This document shows positions 35,240-46,627 of a stretch of DNA of 64,000 nucleotides, in pieces. The position numbers and the translations under genes were made by a program. The DNA is from Sarcomyxa edulis. Taxonomy: Eukaryota > Basidiomycota > Agaricomycetes > Agaricales > Mycenaceae. The stretch covers positions 124,001 to 188,000 of the forward strand of contig QUOL01000006.1 of the NCBI GenBank assembly GCA_009761415.1, in the 5' to 3' direction. Position 1 is the stretch's first letter. Each line of letters begins with the position of its first letter. The notes below the pieces were generated by a model, which was not told the DNA's origin, did not search any database, and worked only from the letters and a program-made list of their open reading frames with translations.

Positions 35240-35462
35240 TCAATCTTGAGCCAACAACCGGAGCATGTCTCGAAGGACAGTTCTTGAAGTTGAAGGGATG
35301 TGTCGATCCGTCTGGAAGATTAATCGATGGGGTACGAACAGCGTCAGATCAAACAACATATTTACCCATGAGCAGCTTCCCAGTTCCGCTTGACCAGAGA
35401 AAGACATTCCATCCTTGTTCAATGGCGCGGTCCGATAGGGTATGATTAGGAGTATAGGACAT
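35240..35462 (-). pseudogene. 5' fragment of an F-like paralogue, exon 2 deleted
   Basis: The first exon reads MSYTPNHTLSDRAIEQGWN with VFLWSSGTGKLLMG, nearly as in F. The intron then runs directly into the second-intron acceptor of F (CTGACGCTGTTCGTAC) and the exon DGSTHP-like piece, so the exon holding the WRIDKD to SPGDYC part is gone. Nothing continues past about 35230. It is a duplicated, internally deleted remnant; the flank upstream of its start also matches the F upstream region. Confidence 0.7.
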
Positions 35463-36046
35463 CTAGTTGGAGATAGTTGGGATTAGTAGATACTTAGTCA
35501 CAGTGGACTCGGACACGGTTCTCGATAATCGATCGCGACACCAGCTTGCCAGTTCCCGGCCGGCCCCCCGGCTGTGGATATTTGGCAAACCCGCGTGCGG
35601 AAAACATGTGCAACTCACAGTCACGCGTCACGTCCGGCCTGACGTGACTCTCGTTGGACCTTGCTTGACCCTGACCGGATCCAGGAAGTACGACTTACTG
35701 GGATGCTCCCGGGAGGACTCATCGCGTCGAACTCCTGCTCAAATTCCAGTCTCTCTGTATAACTTCTGGTAAGCGTCGTCGCGCTTTCCTGTTCAAATAA
35801 TCATTTTGCGGGTAAGTAACTGACGATCAACTGACGATGCCACTCGGAATCGATATCCGGATCCACTGGCAATTACTTTCAAGTTCCAATTCAAGACTCC
35901 CATCATTCCTAGCCTTCTCTATCTCATCTCATACGAATACGAAATAATTCCGTCAAGATTTTATTTGATATGGTATACGGTATACGGTATACGGTATATC
36001 GAGAGTCGAGACAAAACAAGACCAAACCCAAATACACAACCAAAAC
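35463..36046. other. F-type upstream flank and region after paralogue I
   Basis: 35514-35610 matches the sequence upstream of F on both sides of the 716-bp element. The rest has no gene; GGTATACGGTATACGGTATA occurs near 35975-36000. Confidence 0.5.
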
Positions 36047-37486
36047 TCACTGATCTAAAACCGGATCCAGAGCTACACCAATACTCCCAAGGAACCGAAA
36101 TATCTCTTTCCCAATAGCAGACCCCCACAACCGATGCGACAAGTCAATGTTCAGATTGTCACCATCCACACCAAGTTTCTCTATGATGGCGTCAATCTGA
36201 CCCGTCGAATAATCATCCAACATGTCCCCGCCCCCACAATGCACAAACAGCGACTGTTTGAAATGTTCGCGTAGGAAATCGTCGTTGGGACGATTTGGGC
36301 CGGGAGGTGGGGGGATGTAATGTTTTTGGAGAGGTCTGGGCAAGTGGGTGGTGGCGTGGTTGGTTAGGAAGACGATACGGTAGTTGTCCTAGAAGTAATA
36401 CGTGAACTGATTAGCTTCATTGATGGTGGTGGCATACCAAACACGCACGTCAACATCAATGCACAACACATTATCACGAAACAATTCCGCGACGTCTTCT
36501 GATAGTTTGAAGTAATTGGTGACGATCACCCACGGATCGAAGTCTTTTTCGGGTACTGGGATGTATGGTGCGCCTGGGTAGGCTCTCGGGCGGGGAACGA
36601 GCTTTTCGTTGGTTGCCGTGAACTGCGTCAGAATACACAATCACTCGAAAACAACTAAGAACGGACCATGAAATTCGCCCACGGCGGATAGATCCAATGG
36701 ACGATGAGGTTGTCTTTGGCGCCGGTAAGCGCACAGGAGGTATCTCTTTCCAAGATTTCGTCCTCAATTCGAGAGGGTAATTTGGTCTGATGAACATGAC
36801 GGTCAATGCGAGTCTGACGGGGACTACTTGTCAAGCTAAGACTGTGCGGAACATACCATGCTGAATATGTCAGGATGGACATCAGACTCCCGAAGTAATA
36901 TCTGAGCGTATCTAATAAGATCCGCAAACGAGCAACTTCTATACTTGGCCCATCTAAGTTCAGCCATAGGCGATCCATCTAAGTACCCATGAACGTCAGC
37001 CTCAAAGATACTTACTTACTCAAAAATACATACACAACACACACACACACACACACACCTATATTATAAATACAATAATCCCCCATCCCCACCCGTCCCC
37101 TCGACTCCCGCGGAATAGCGCCCCCGGTGGGGACAAGCGTGTAAGTGACCATCTCGTCGGATACGATATCGACAGGTTTCACGTCGAATTGAAAGTGCTT
37201 GTGGTTGGGGTTGGGGTTGGGGTTGGGGAGTTGTGATGAGTATAGTAAGGTTATCCAGTGGTAGAGGTTGGAGAAGGTTAGGGGGAGTTGGGAGTCGATG
37301 TGCCATCCTTTGATGTAGTTTGTTGGTTGATAGTAATAGTGAGCGTTAAGAGTCGTCAACGAGCTAGCACTGGTACTGGAGCGGACACGGAGACTGACCC
37401 ATACATATACGCCTCCCCGACCATACGAAAACGTTCCAATCAGCTTCGAGGGCGCGTTCGGACATTGCATGTTGGGGGGTGTACAT
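36047..37486 (-). CDS. Paralogue I: HNH-like protein with NP repeat
   Basis: It starts MYTPQHAMSERALEADWNV at 37486 and has the A/B exon plan: HIDSQLPLTFSNLYHWI, GDYCIYNI, RWAKYRSCSFADLIRY, ILERDTSCALTGAK, VHWIYPPWANFM, NYFKLSEDVAELFRDN, IDVDDNYRIVFLTNH, NDDFLREHFKQSL and EKLGVDGDNLNIDLSH, stopping at 36047 after an extension (DPVLDQ). A run of NP dipeptides encoded by a CCCAAC microsatellite (37203-37230) expands the N-terminal domain. The DNA H of VHWIYPP falls where H paralogue has AHI, but the second motif histidine is replaced (SEDVAELF). The frame is intact. It is surrounded by repeats on both sides. Confidence 0.75.
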
Positions 37487-37659
37487 TATAGAGTCTGGAG
37501 CTGGTTGGTAGGTGAGGTGAGGTGAGCGAAGATGGAAGATGATGAGGAGGTTGTTTACATGAGGCAAGGCGCGTGTTCGTCGGCTTGTTGTTGACGTAAT
37601 TCGTGGTGATTTGTGAGTACATAAGTACGATCGAAAGGACTGGGATGAGGATGAGGATG

Positions 37660-39010
37660 ATTGCAGTCCTGGAGAGAGCACAGAAGCACGGGATGGCACG
37701 ATCCATGCACGTCCGAGTCAAAGCCCTATCGTATACGACGACGACGACATACACGCTTCATGGAGTCTATGAATGAAAGGGTGGGTAGTGTGTAGTGTGA
37801 AGGAAGTGAGCGAGTTTTGAAGGAGGAGTATGGAAGGGAAAGGGAGAGTGCATACTAAAATTGACCATCGAGTACTAGTAGTCGGTCGTGTGGCTCTTGG
37901 TGGTCGAGTAGAGCGCCGACGCCGACGCTGATGCATCATGCGTATACATACGGTATACGACGGACGGCGGCGGCACGAGTAAACGGCATCCTCGACGCTG
38001 GGGTAGGGAGCATGGAATTTCGGCATCATGAGTATGCGAAACCTCGACGATGGGGGTAGGAAGTGTGAATGGACGGATGGAAGGCTGGGTAGGTGTGAAG
38101 GAGGTGAACGAGCCTCAAAGGAGGGATACCGAAAGAAGGAAGGATATAAAAGGAAAGGAAAGGAGGAAAGGAAAGTGTGTACTGGGTGATTGATTGTTGT
38201 GTACGTCCGAGTCGTGTACCTATTGATATTAGTATTGGTATTGGCGGTAGAGTGTAACGCCGACGCTGACGCATCATGCGTATACGGTATACGGTATACG
38301 GTATACGACGGACGGCGGCATAAGTATACGACATCCTCGACGACGGGGTAGGGAGCATGGAAACCTTTTGGACGGGGTACCGTGGTGTGAGGGATCTCAG
38401 GCTGGAGTGAGTGCGAACATCAAAAAAGGATGCAAAAGGATGGGAGGGAGGGGAGGGAAGGGAAGGGAAGGGGAGGGGAGGGAAGGAAGGGAAGGGAAGG
38501 GAAGGGGAGGGGAGGGGAGGGGAGGGAAGGGAAGGGGAGGGAAGGGAAGGGGAGGGAAGGGGAGGGAAGGGAAGGGAAGGGAAGGGGAGGGAAGGGAAGG
38601 GGAGGGGAGGGGAGGGAAGGGGAGGGGAGGGAAGGGAGGGGAAGGGAAAGCGCGTACCGAGAGATTGACCATCGAGTCGGTTGTGTGGCTCTTGGTGATC
38701 GAGTATAACGCTGACGCTGACGTTGATAATCCTGCGTATGTATACGGTATACGACGGCGGCGTGAGTATACGATATCCTCGACGATGGGGTAGGGAGTCT
38801 GAGATCTCCGAATCGATGGGTAGTGTGGACAGGCTGGAGTAGGTGCGAGTCTTGAAGGAAGGATACGAAAGGGAAGACAAAGTGCGTACTGAGAGATTTG
38901 ATTATCGAGTAGCTGGTACTGACATCGGTGGTCGAGTGTACTAGTAGCGCCGACGCTCAGGCTGATGATCATCATCATGATTGATTAGTTGGACTGTTGG
39001 AGGCGACGCA
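37660..39010. repeat. Satellite-like degenerate tandem array
   Basis: Four or so copies of a 250-400 bp unit start near 37660, 38020, 38300 and 38740. Each has in order a GTATACGG palindromic stretch, ACGGCGGC, CTCGACGATGGGGTAGGGAG, a TGTGAAGGA word, a purine-rich stretch (GGGAA), CATCGAGT or TATCGAGTAG, and repeated GACGCT before the next GTATAC. Units differ by indels, and the purine part varies most. No coding frame persists. Confidence 0.7.
38443..38650. repeat. Purine microsatellite (GGGAA/GGGGA mix)
   Basis: About 200 nt of only G and A on the plus strand, an expansion of the purine segment of the third satellite unit. The long Gly/Glu/Lys frames here are artefacts of this composition. 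Confidence 0.95.
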
Positions 39011-39920
39011 TGGGGATGGGGTCAAGGATGAGGATGAAACCTCGAATCCATACCCCAATCCTGAGGTCTGATACCTGGCGAGTGGGGTTGGAAACCGGAT
39101 TTTTGTATGGACGACGGGGTGTGGTATGATTATTAGGTGGAGTTGGACGGGATTGAAGGAGGACGCGGGTATACCAGGGAAGATGAAGCGGGTATGCGAA
39201 CAGAGGAACGCTTCGTAGCAGCTGTAGACTCGGGGAGCGTTGGGAGACTGAGAGGACGGAAAGGACGGAAGGACGGAAAGGACGGAAAGTATGAAGGAAT
39301 AGAAATGCGGAAATTAGAGTTACAGTATAGTACGACGTAGACGTACCATTGCGTACCCATCGGCGCATCCTTTCAAAGTAACTCGAAGCTAAAGATCCAT
39401 TCCGAGTCCGATTCCGATTCCACGGACCGGAATGAATGAATGTATTATGTGGTGGGAGTACGAGGGAGTCAGTATACCGTTACGCAGCTCTACAGCACTC
39501 GAGCCGTGCTGTAGCTCCAGAATGTGAGTATACGATTGAACGGAGCATAGGTACGCGACTCAGACTGTCACGGTGACGCAGTGAAACAGCACAGCGACAC
39601 TGGCACGATCCCGAAATAGGAAGTCTTAGACGAATGGGCGTCCGAGTCCGTGCGGCGTCATGGTGTGTGTCGAGTGAGAAGATCGATATCGGAAGCAGTG
39701 ATGCAAGGTCGACCACTGATGCTCTTGGTGTATTTATACCCACAGTCTCATACCCAGGGCATATAGTACCACCCACCAGTGGCAGTCGTTGAGTGTAAAG
39801 GTTAGGGTTAGGGTTCCATTCCCTCCCGGCGGCAAGTCGCAGTCATCCTAATCGGGAATAGCGCCATCTCACTCACAGCGATCTCACACGCACACTCTAG
39901 CCCTAAGCTTCACGGTGACG
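39011..39920. other. Intergenic, end of repeat region to kinase
   Basis: No gene seen. GGACGGAAA repeats at 39255-39290; a short TTAGGG run at 39800-39815 (two and a half units) lies 105 nt before the kinase start and is too short to call telomeric. Confidence 0.4.
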
Positions 39921-42900
39921 ATGCCCGCCACTAACCCGCCGGTACCACCACAGATATCCCACCACTCTTCATCGACATCAGACTCGTCTACCTCTACAGT
40001 CAAAGTATCTTCACCACTCAACCCATCCCAGTCCCAGTCCCAGTCCCCGTCTCTATCCCCATCACAACCACAATCCCCGCCTCTATCCTCACAACCCCGC
40101 ACTACCACCCACCCCCAGCCCCGCTCGCGCGGTCACTCCATCACCATCGCAAGTCTCCAACATAACCCACTCATCGACGAGATCGATACACCAGTACTCT
40201 CACACGTACATCCGCTATCGAGGAATACATCTACTCCTACTCCCATACCCACTCCCACTCCCACATCCACTTCCACTTCCACTCCCACATTCACTCCCAC
40301 TCCCAGTACTGGTGCTGGTACTCTCCATCCCCATGGACACGGACACGACTCACTCAGCGACTCAATCGTCTCTACCCTTCGTTCTCGTTCTCGTGCCCGT
40401 TCCGCATCCGCATCTCGTTCCCACTCCCGCACAGACTCCCACTCACGCACAGACTCCCAATCACGCTCACGTTCCCCCGCCCTAACAGCCCGTCCCGACA
40501 CCACACCGCACCACAGTCCCCGCCTCGGCGGACAAAGCCTCACAGCAGACCTAACCGCACGTCCCGACACCAACACCACACCACACCACAGTCCCCGCCT
40601 CGGCGGACAACGTGAAGGCCTCAGCGCAGACCTAAGCGCCGTATCAACATGGTGGAACACCACCGACATCATCCCACGTCCGTGGCGGGAGGTTCAATCA
40701 CCCGTCGCCAAGAATGCGAAGAATGCGAAGAAGGTTCCTATCCCTAGTGAGCAGGTTTTGGGGTGGGAGAGTACGAAGGAGGTGTGTACGCTTTCTTTCC
40801 TACTTCCTCCTACCACCACCCCCCTCACTATGTAGTATGGTGTTACTAATAACCAATGTACTAACAAATCTTGCACCCCCCCCCCCCCTAGCGCGTCGCA
40901 AAAGCAACCTCCTCAATCCTCGGCACAACAACCTCCTCAATCCTCGGCACAACAACCTCCATAGCACACGAAACCCTCCTCCTCTCCGTCGACGTACTCG
41001 AGTTCGTACCCGTCGTTGGACTGCAGGAGGCCGCGAGGACGTTGTTGGGGATTTGGGATGCGTTGCAGTTGGTTGAGGTGAGTGTTTGGGCGAGTTGGTT
41101 TGGTGTTTGGGGGGTTTGATTGGGGGTTTGGTTCTTTTTTTGCGAGTGGTTTTGTCCTTCTTCTTTGCGTGTCTGCTTCCCTTCCCTCCCTCTCCTCATT
41201 CCCCTTCCCCCTCATCGTGATATACCGTACCCCCCGTCAGCGTCGCATCCTCCCATCACGTGACAGACGCGTCGATGGCGATGACGGTGGATCTCAAGTG
41301 CACTCGTTCAGTCAGTCAGAGCTCGTTCTGTGCGTTTGGTGATTTTGCGACCGCGACCATGGGGGGTCATGTTCTTGTTTGCGTCCATCTTCTTTTCTTT
41401 CTGTCCTGTTCTGTTCTATTTCGTTTCGTTTCATTTCGTTTCGTTCCATTTTCGCGTCGTTTTCATCTTCGTGTTCTCTCTCTCTCGCTTGTCTTCGAAG
41501 ATAACTTACTGACTATTCCCTTCTTTTCTCCCCTTCCCTTCCCTTCCCTCCCCACCCCTTCATATTCCCTCCCCTCCCCCCTCGCACCCCCCTCCCATCC
41601 CTCCCCCTACCCCTCCTTCCCTCCCCCATACCCCCTCCTCCTACTCCCCACCCTCCCTCACCTCACCTCCCCTGCCCCTCCCCCCCTTAACCCCCCCCCC
41701 TTCCCCCAATAAACCCCCCCCAAACAAACCAGACAAACCGCCTCGCATGCCTCCGCCTCACCTCCCGCTGCGCCGACATCCTCCTCGCCATCCGGCAAGA
41801 AGTGAAAGATGCAGGAGATGAGGTTGGGAAGGAGTTGGAGGGGCCTGTGGGGAGGTTGGATGAGTGAGTGTTGCGTTGTTTGGGTTCTTTTGGTTTTTTG
41901 GGGTTGTTTGGGGTTGTTTGGGAAGTTCGTCGGCCTTGAGCTTGAGGGGTCGTCTTTTTCTGTTTGAGTTATTGGTTCTATTGGATTTTTGGATTTTTGG
42001 ATTTTTGGATGGGATTCGCGTCATGACGCGTCGTTTTTCTTCTCGGACGTACCTGTCGGTTCTATGTTTCCTTATTCTCTCTGTATACGACGCGTCGTGG
42101 CGTAGATGAACGCGCTGCTCCTACACTCACGCCGTCCGCCGTCTCTCTCCCTTATTCATTCAAGGAACATGACATCCAACCCAACACCCGGTCGGAAGAT
42201 CGTGTTCCTACCGCCATGACTCATGGGACATTGTCATACCGCCGTGGCTCATGGGACAATTGTCATACCGCCATGGCTCGTGGGACAGTGCACTTGTATG
42301 CCATTTGCGCGTGCACATGGTGTTCTGGGATTACTTCTTCCGACCTTTGTTGGGTTGGGTTGCATGAGCAGTTTGCTCATGGTGTTCTGGGATTACTTCT
42401 TCGACCTTTGTTGGGTTGGGTTGCATAATCAGGTTCGACCTAATCTGTTGGGTTGTATGACGAGTTTCGACCTGTTGGGGTCTACGCGTTCTCATCTTTT
42501 TCTCACTCTTACTCGGTTCTGGTTGTCTTGGGAGGCATGATATGATAGTCCAGCCACCAGAGTTTCATTTGTGTTCCGTCACAGGAATCAAGGAGAAGGA
42601 GAAGGAGCGAGATGCCCAACCCAACCCAACCCAACAGTCCGATGATATGCTCATGCCAATGCAAGGGACGTTATATGCGATATGCGCGTGTGTTTCGGTC
42701 TTGGTGTAAGGCATATCTGGTCGTGATTGTTGGGTTGGGATTGTACGCGTTTGGAGAGTACTTGCCAGCGAGTGGGATCGTCGTGTGTTTACGACGCGAT
42801 TACCTTCTCTTCTCTTCTATACTTTGTTTCTTCGTTCTTTTCACTCTTTTCGTTTCGATGTTGCTGTTAGAAATGGCTTCGCGTTTTTGACTTTTACTTC

Positions 42901-45900
42901 CGTCTTCATAAAACCACCAAATGACCACGATACTTACTAACCTTCCTTCCTTTCCTTCTCCATAGGGCCTTCAACCTCGTACACACCTTCCTCCAAAAAC
43001 AGATCCACAGACCCTTCCTCAAACGATATCTCAAAAGGGAAGAGATATTGAAGCAGATCGCCGGGTGCGATGCTGCGTTGGGAGATAGTCTCGGGATGTT
43101 CAGTGTGAGTGATCCTTCCACTCCTTCCTACTCCTACTCGTTTTCGTTCGAAAAAACTAACATCAACATCAACACAACGCCACACGAACACTAGCTATCA
43201 ATCCAGATCCGCATTCTCAAACAAGTACAGGACGCCGAAGTGAAACGCAGAGCGGATACAGAAGCGATCCTGGATTCGATCGCTAGACACACGCAATCCC
43301 ACATCGACGACAGTCAGAATCAGACTCACAATGCTAATGCGTTGATGTTGACAGGCGTCGAGCCCGGAGGACCTGGGACTGGGGATGTTAGTGGTTTACC
43401 ACCATCTTCCTCTCATAACTCGCCTTCGCTCGCATATTCCCTTCCCTCTCTTCCAAGCACTACCACTACCTCTTCTCAGACTATCAACATTCCCACCACC
43501 ACCACCACAACCACAACCACCGCACCTCACTCCTCCCCAAGCACACTAACCCCCGCCCAAATCCAAGCCCGCCTGAAGCTCCTGCACTCCCTCCAAAACG
43601 AGTCCGACGCAGCGCACGATATGGCTGATCTGAGGCAACTCATGCGGAGCGCGCTGGGGACGAGTTCGGATGTGGAGATGATACAGGTGTTGCAGGTGGG
43701 GAGGGAGGAGATGCCGGAGGCGATCAAGACGTTGCAGAGGGCGCTGGAGAGGGTTGTCGAAGCTGAGAGCGGGAGTGGGAGTGGGAGTGGGAGTGGAGGG
43801 GACGGATCGACGGTTGCAGGAGGTGTTGGTGGTGGGGATAAGAAGACGGAGAGGAAGGCGAGTGTCAGTACTGCTGGTTTCGGTGGTGGTGTTGGAGCGG
43901 AGGGGATTGAAGCGTTGGATTTGGCGGGTGGTGCGTATGGTTTGAGGAGGTCGGGGACTGTGGAGAGTACGGGGAGTTGGCATAGTAGTATCAGTAGTCT
44001 GAGTGGGAAAGCAGGGACGGTGAGGGATACCCTCGATCGGGAGTTCATTGAGAGTGGGATCGATGCGTTGAGGAGGGTTAGTGATAATACGGCGGACAGT
44101 TTACCTAGTTGGACTATCACTCGGTGTGTATCTCACTCCAATTCGTTCTTCGTTGATTGCTTTTTTTCGTTCTTTCTTTCTGACTTTCTTGTCGCTCGCA
44201 GATACGAAGTCACCCGCGAAACAAAAATCGGCATGGGATTCTTCTCGGACGTGTATAAAGGGACGTGGGGAAAACGTACCGTGGCGATAAAGTATCTAGC
44301 ACCGACGACACCGCGCGAGCTCTTCGTTCGGGAGGTGGAGATCTGGAAACAACTCAAACACCCGCATGTCCTGGAGCTATATGGGGCGAGTAGTACGAGT
44401 GGGGAGCCACCGTGGTTCTTCGTTAGTCCGTATGAGAAGAATGGGAGTTTGGTGCAGTATTTGAAGGGGAAGGAAGGTGCTGGTGGTGGTGGTGGTGGTG
44501 GGGAGAATGGTGTGGATTTGATGAAGATGATGTTGGAGGTCGCGAAGGGCATGGAGTATCTCCATAGTCAGGGTGTATTGCATGGGGATTTGAAGGTATG
44601 TTTCTCGTTGTGTCCGATGCGCTCGTCTCTCAAACACGGCTGCATAGGCCGCGAATGTGCTGGTGGACGACCGAGGACATTGCGTTATTTCTGACTTTGG
44701 ACAGAGCGAAATGAAGTCTGAAGCGTATCGTATCAGTGGGACTGCTCCTCCTCGTATGTTCTTTGTTTCTGCACTGCGTGCTGGCGACTCAGGTTTTTTT
44801 GGCTTTAGATGGAACACTGCGGTGGCAAGCTCCAGAGCTCATGTCAGGTCATAGTCAGTTGACGACTGAGATGGACGTTTATTCATTTGCTATTTGTTGC
44901 ATCGAGATACTGACAATGGGGAAAATGCCGTGGCCGTTAATGGATGATGATGCTGTCAGGCATTTCGTTCTCAGTGCGTTGCCCTTTTTTTTTACTTTGT
45001 GGCTGATGTATTAAAGGTGCATATGGCAGAGGATAACACCCGTCCACCTATTCCACGGACGCGATGGGCAACATATGGACTCCAAGAACTGGTCAGGCTC
45101 TGTTGGCATCGTGACCCATTCATGCGTCCCTCGTTCTCCAAAGTTGTCAGAGAATTGAAGCAATTACGAAAGAACTCTGGGACTGTAGACGACATTCAGT
45201 CTCCCCAGATTACAGACATGATGCCTTTAGAATGGCCGTCTAGGCCTTCCCCCGATATGCGCCCCATTCCGTTGCCTATGGGCACACCTCCTCGCGGTGA
45301 AGGTGGTGGGTTTGTAGATTTGGGTATCCCCTTTCCTGGTTCATCTCCCGGTACCGTAGGCTCATCGTATCGTACCGCGCGGGAACCATCAAGATCACCA
45401 ACGGGACCTCCGTTTTTTCAAAGGGTGGAGGATACAGTAGCCACCACTGATATCCATATGCCAGAACCGGTGCTATATACTGCATCGGTCAACCCAAGTC
45501 GTGCTTCGTCCATCTTCGTATCGTCATCGAGCTCCGAGTCGGAGGGTGACTTCGTGATTCCACCAGAGTATGATGGGTATGATTCACCTCCGCCTGCAAA
45601 CGAGTTGATTGCGGATATGAGGAATGAGAGGCGGTATAGGATGCTGTTGACGCATGAGTTCCATCCATCCTGTAGGTCTTGCATCTTCTCGGACGCTCCA
45701 CTTTCGGGTTTCAAATCATATGTTGTCCAGTGACGCTTCCACTTTGGTCACCGACCCCTATTGCTCTAGGAGCTGTGGGATACTTGTCGAAGCCCAGTGG
45801 TTCTTTTATTCCGCTATTCGACGCTTTGTATCCAGATATTACCCATGCGGTCAAAGGGATGCCTCCGTTGACTAGGTTTACGAAGGGAAGCCAACGACAG

Positions 45901-46627
45901 GAAAAACGTAATGCCATGTCTAGAGGCTTGGATGCGATTGCCGGATTCTTGACATTCAGGAATAGAGGGGACACATCTTCGTCGTATGTTTTCATCGTCG
46001 TTCGGCTGCCGACAGTTTACTGATATTGCATTGGTAGACAAACCATCAGTCGTAGATTCTCGTGGCCGCTTAGAATAGGACACAAGACGGCGTACATGTA
46101 TACAGAGTCCACTGTGTACCGTTACATAGAGGATCTCAGTACGCCAAAAGAGTGGTTCAAAGCTAACATCGATATGATTTTGAAGACGTTTGGCCATCAG
46201 CATCGGATCCAAAAGGAAGACGTATTCTTGGGTGAGTCAGATCGCATGTTATCGTTTCTTCTACTTATATCTGTGCAGTTATCGGTACCTTGGATGCCCC
46301 CGATTACGCTCTTTTTGTCAGTCATAATCATCCTGACGGCCAGGTTCGTGGTCTCGAATATCTCTCCTCTAATCGACTGAAAGCTCTCGTTTGATACTAA
46401 TTCTTCACCAGGTTCACTTCAACGTATTTTCTTCTCCTCGGGACGGCCAACCATGGGGTATGTTTACTACGGATACGGATATCTCTTCTGGCCCTTCATA
46501 CCACGAGCCTGTCCACGGAGAACCGCTGTCAGCCTCCAAAGTCTCCAACTCAGGAGATGGTCCCGACACTCTTCTCATTGCGCGACTTCGATTCAAACCT
46601 GACGTTTTGGAACCGACATCTCTCTGA
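39921..46627 (+). CDS. TKL-type protein kinase with MLKL-like N-terminal bundle
   Basis: The first exon (39921-40781) is a Ser/Thr/Pro-rich disordered region. The next exons encode a helical domain: ETLLLSVDVLEFVPVVGLQ, AARTLLGIWDALQLVETNRL, LRLTSRCADILLAIRQEV, AFNLVHTFLQKQIHRPFLK and LGMFSLSIQIRILKQVQ, which I recognise as the MLKL/Cbl N-terminal-type four-helix bundle common in mushroom kinases. After a low-complexity linker comes a kinase: IGMGFFSDVYKG, VAIKYL, FVREVEIWKQLKHPHV, HGDLKAANVLV, ISDFGQ and RWQAPEL, so lysine, catalytic aspartate and DFG are present. A C-terminal domain (GYLSKPSGSFIPL, GHKTAYMYTESTVYRYIEDL, LFVSHNHPDGQ) follows the kinase, as in other basidiomycete proteins. 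Introns at 41078-41732 and 41864-42965 are exceptionally long for this genome. Total length is about 1,400-1,500 residues. Signalling or cell-death roles are inference. Confidence 0.8.
42209..42425. repeat. Tandem repeats inside the long kinase intron
   Basis: Three copies of a roughly 30-nt unit (TACCGCCATGGCTCATGGG type) at 42209-42289, followed by two copies of a roughly 49-nt unit (CATGGTGTTCTGGGATTAC) starting at 42316 and 42378. Both lie within the 1102-nt intron, which explains part of its length. Confidence 0.75.

Noticed and set aside
38368..38880. Long Gly/Arg/Glu-rich (plus) and Pro/Ser/Phe-rich (minus) frames
   Set aside because: Composition of the purine microsatellite creates stop-free frames on both strands; no gene structure supports them.
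37660..39010. CRISPR-like reading of the repeated units
   Set aside because: Units are 250-400 bp and degenerate, and the genome is eukaryotic; it is a satellite-like repeat.
39800..39815. Short TTAGGG run
   Set aside because: Only two and a half units, so chance or a trivial repeat; not evidence of a telomere.
41400..41710. Frames rich in Pro, Phe and Ser in the pyrimidine tract
   Set aside because: Low-complexity part of a kinase intron; the flanking exons splice in phase without it.
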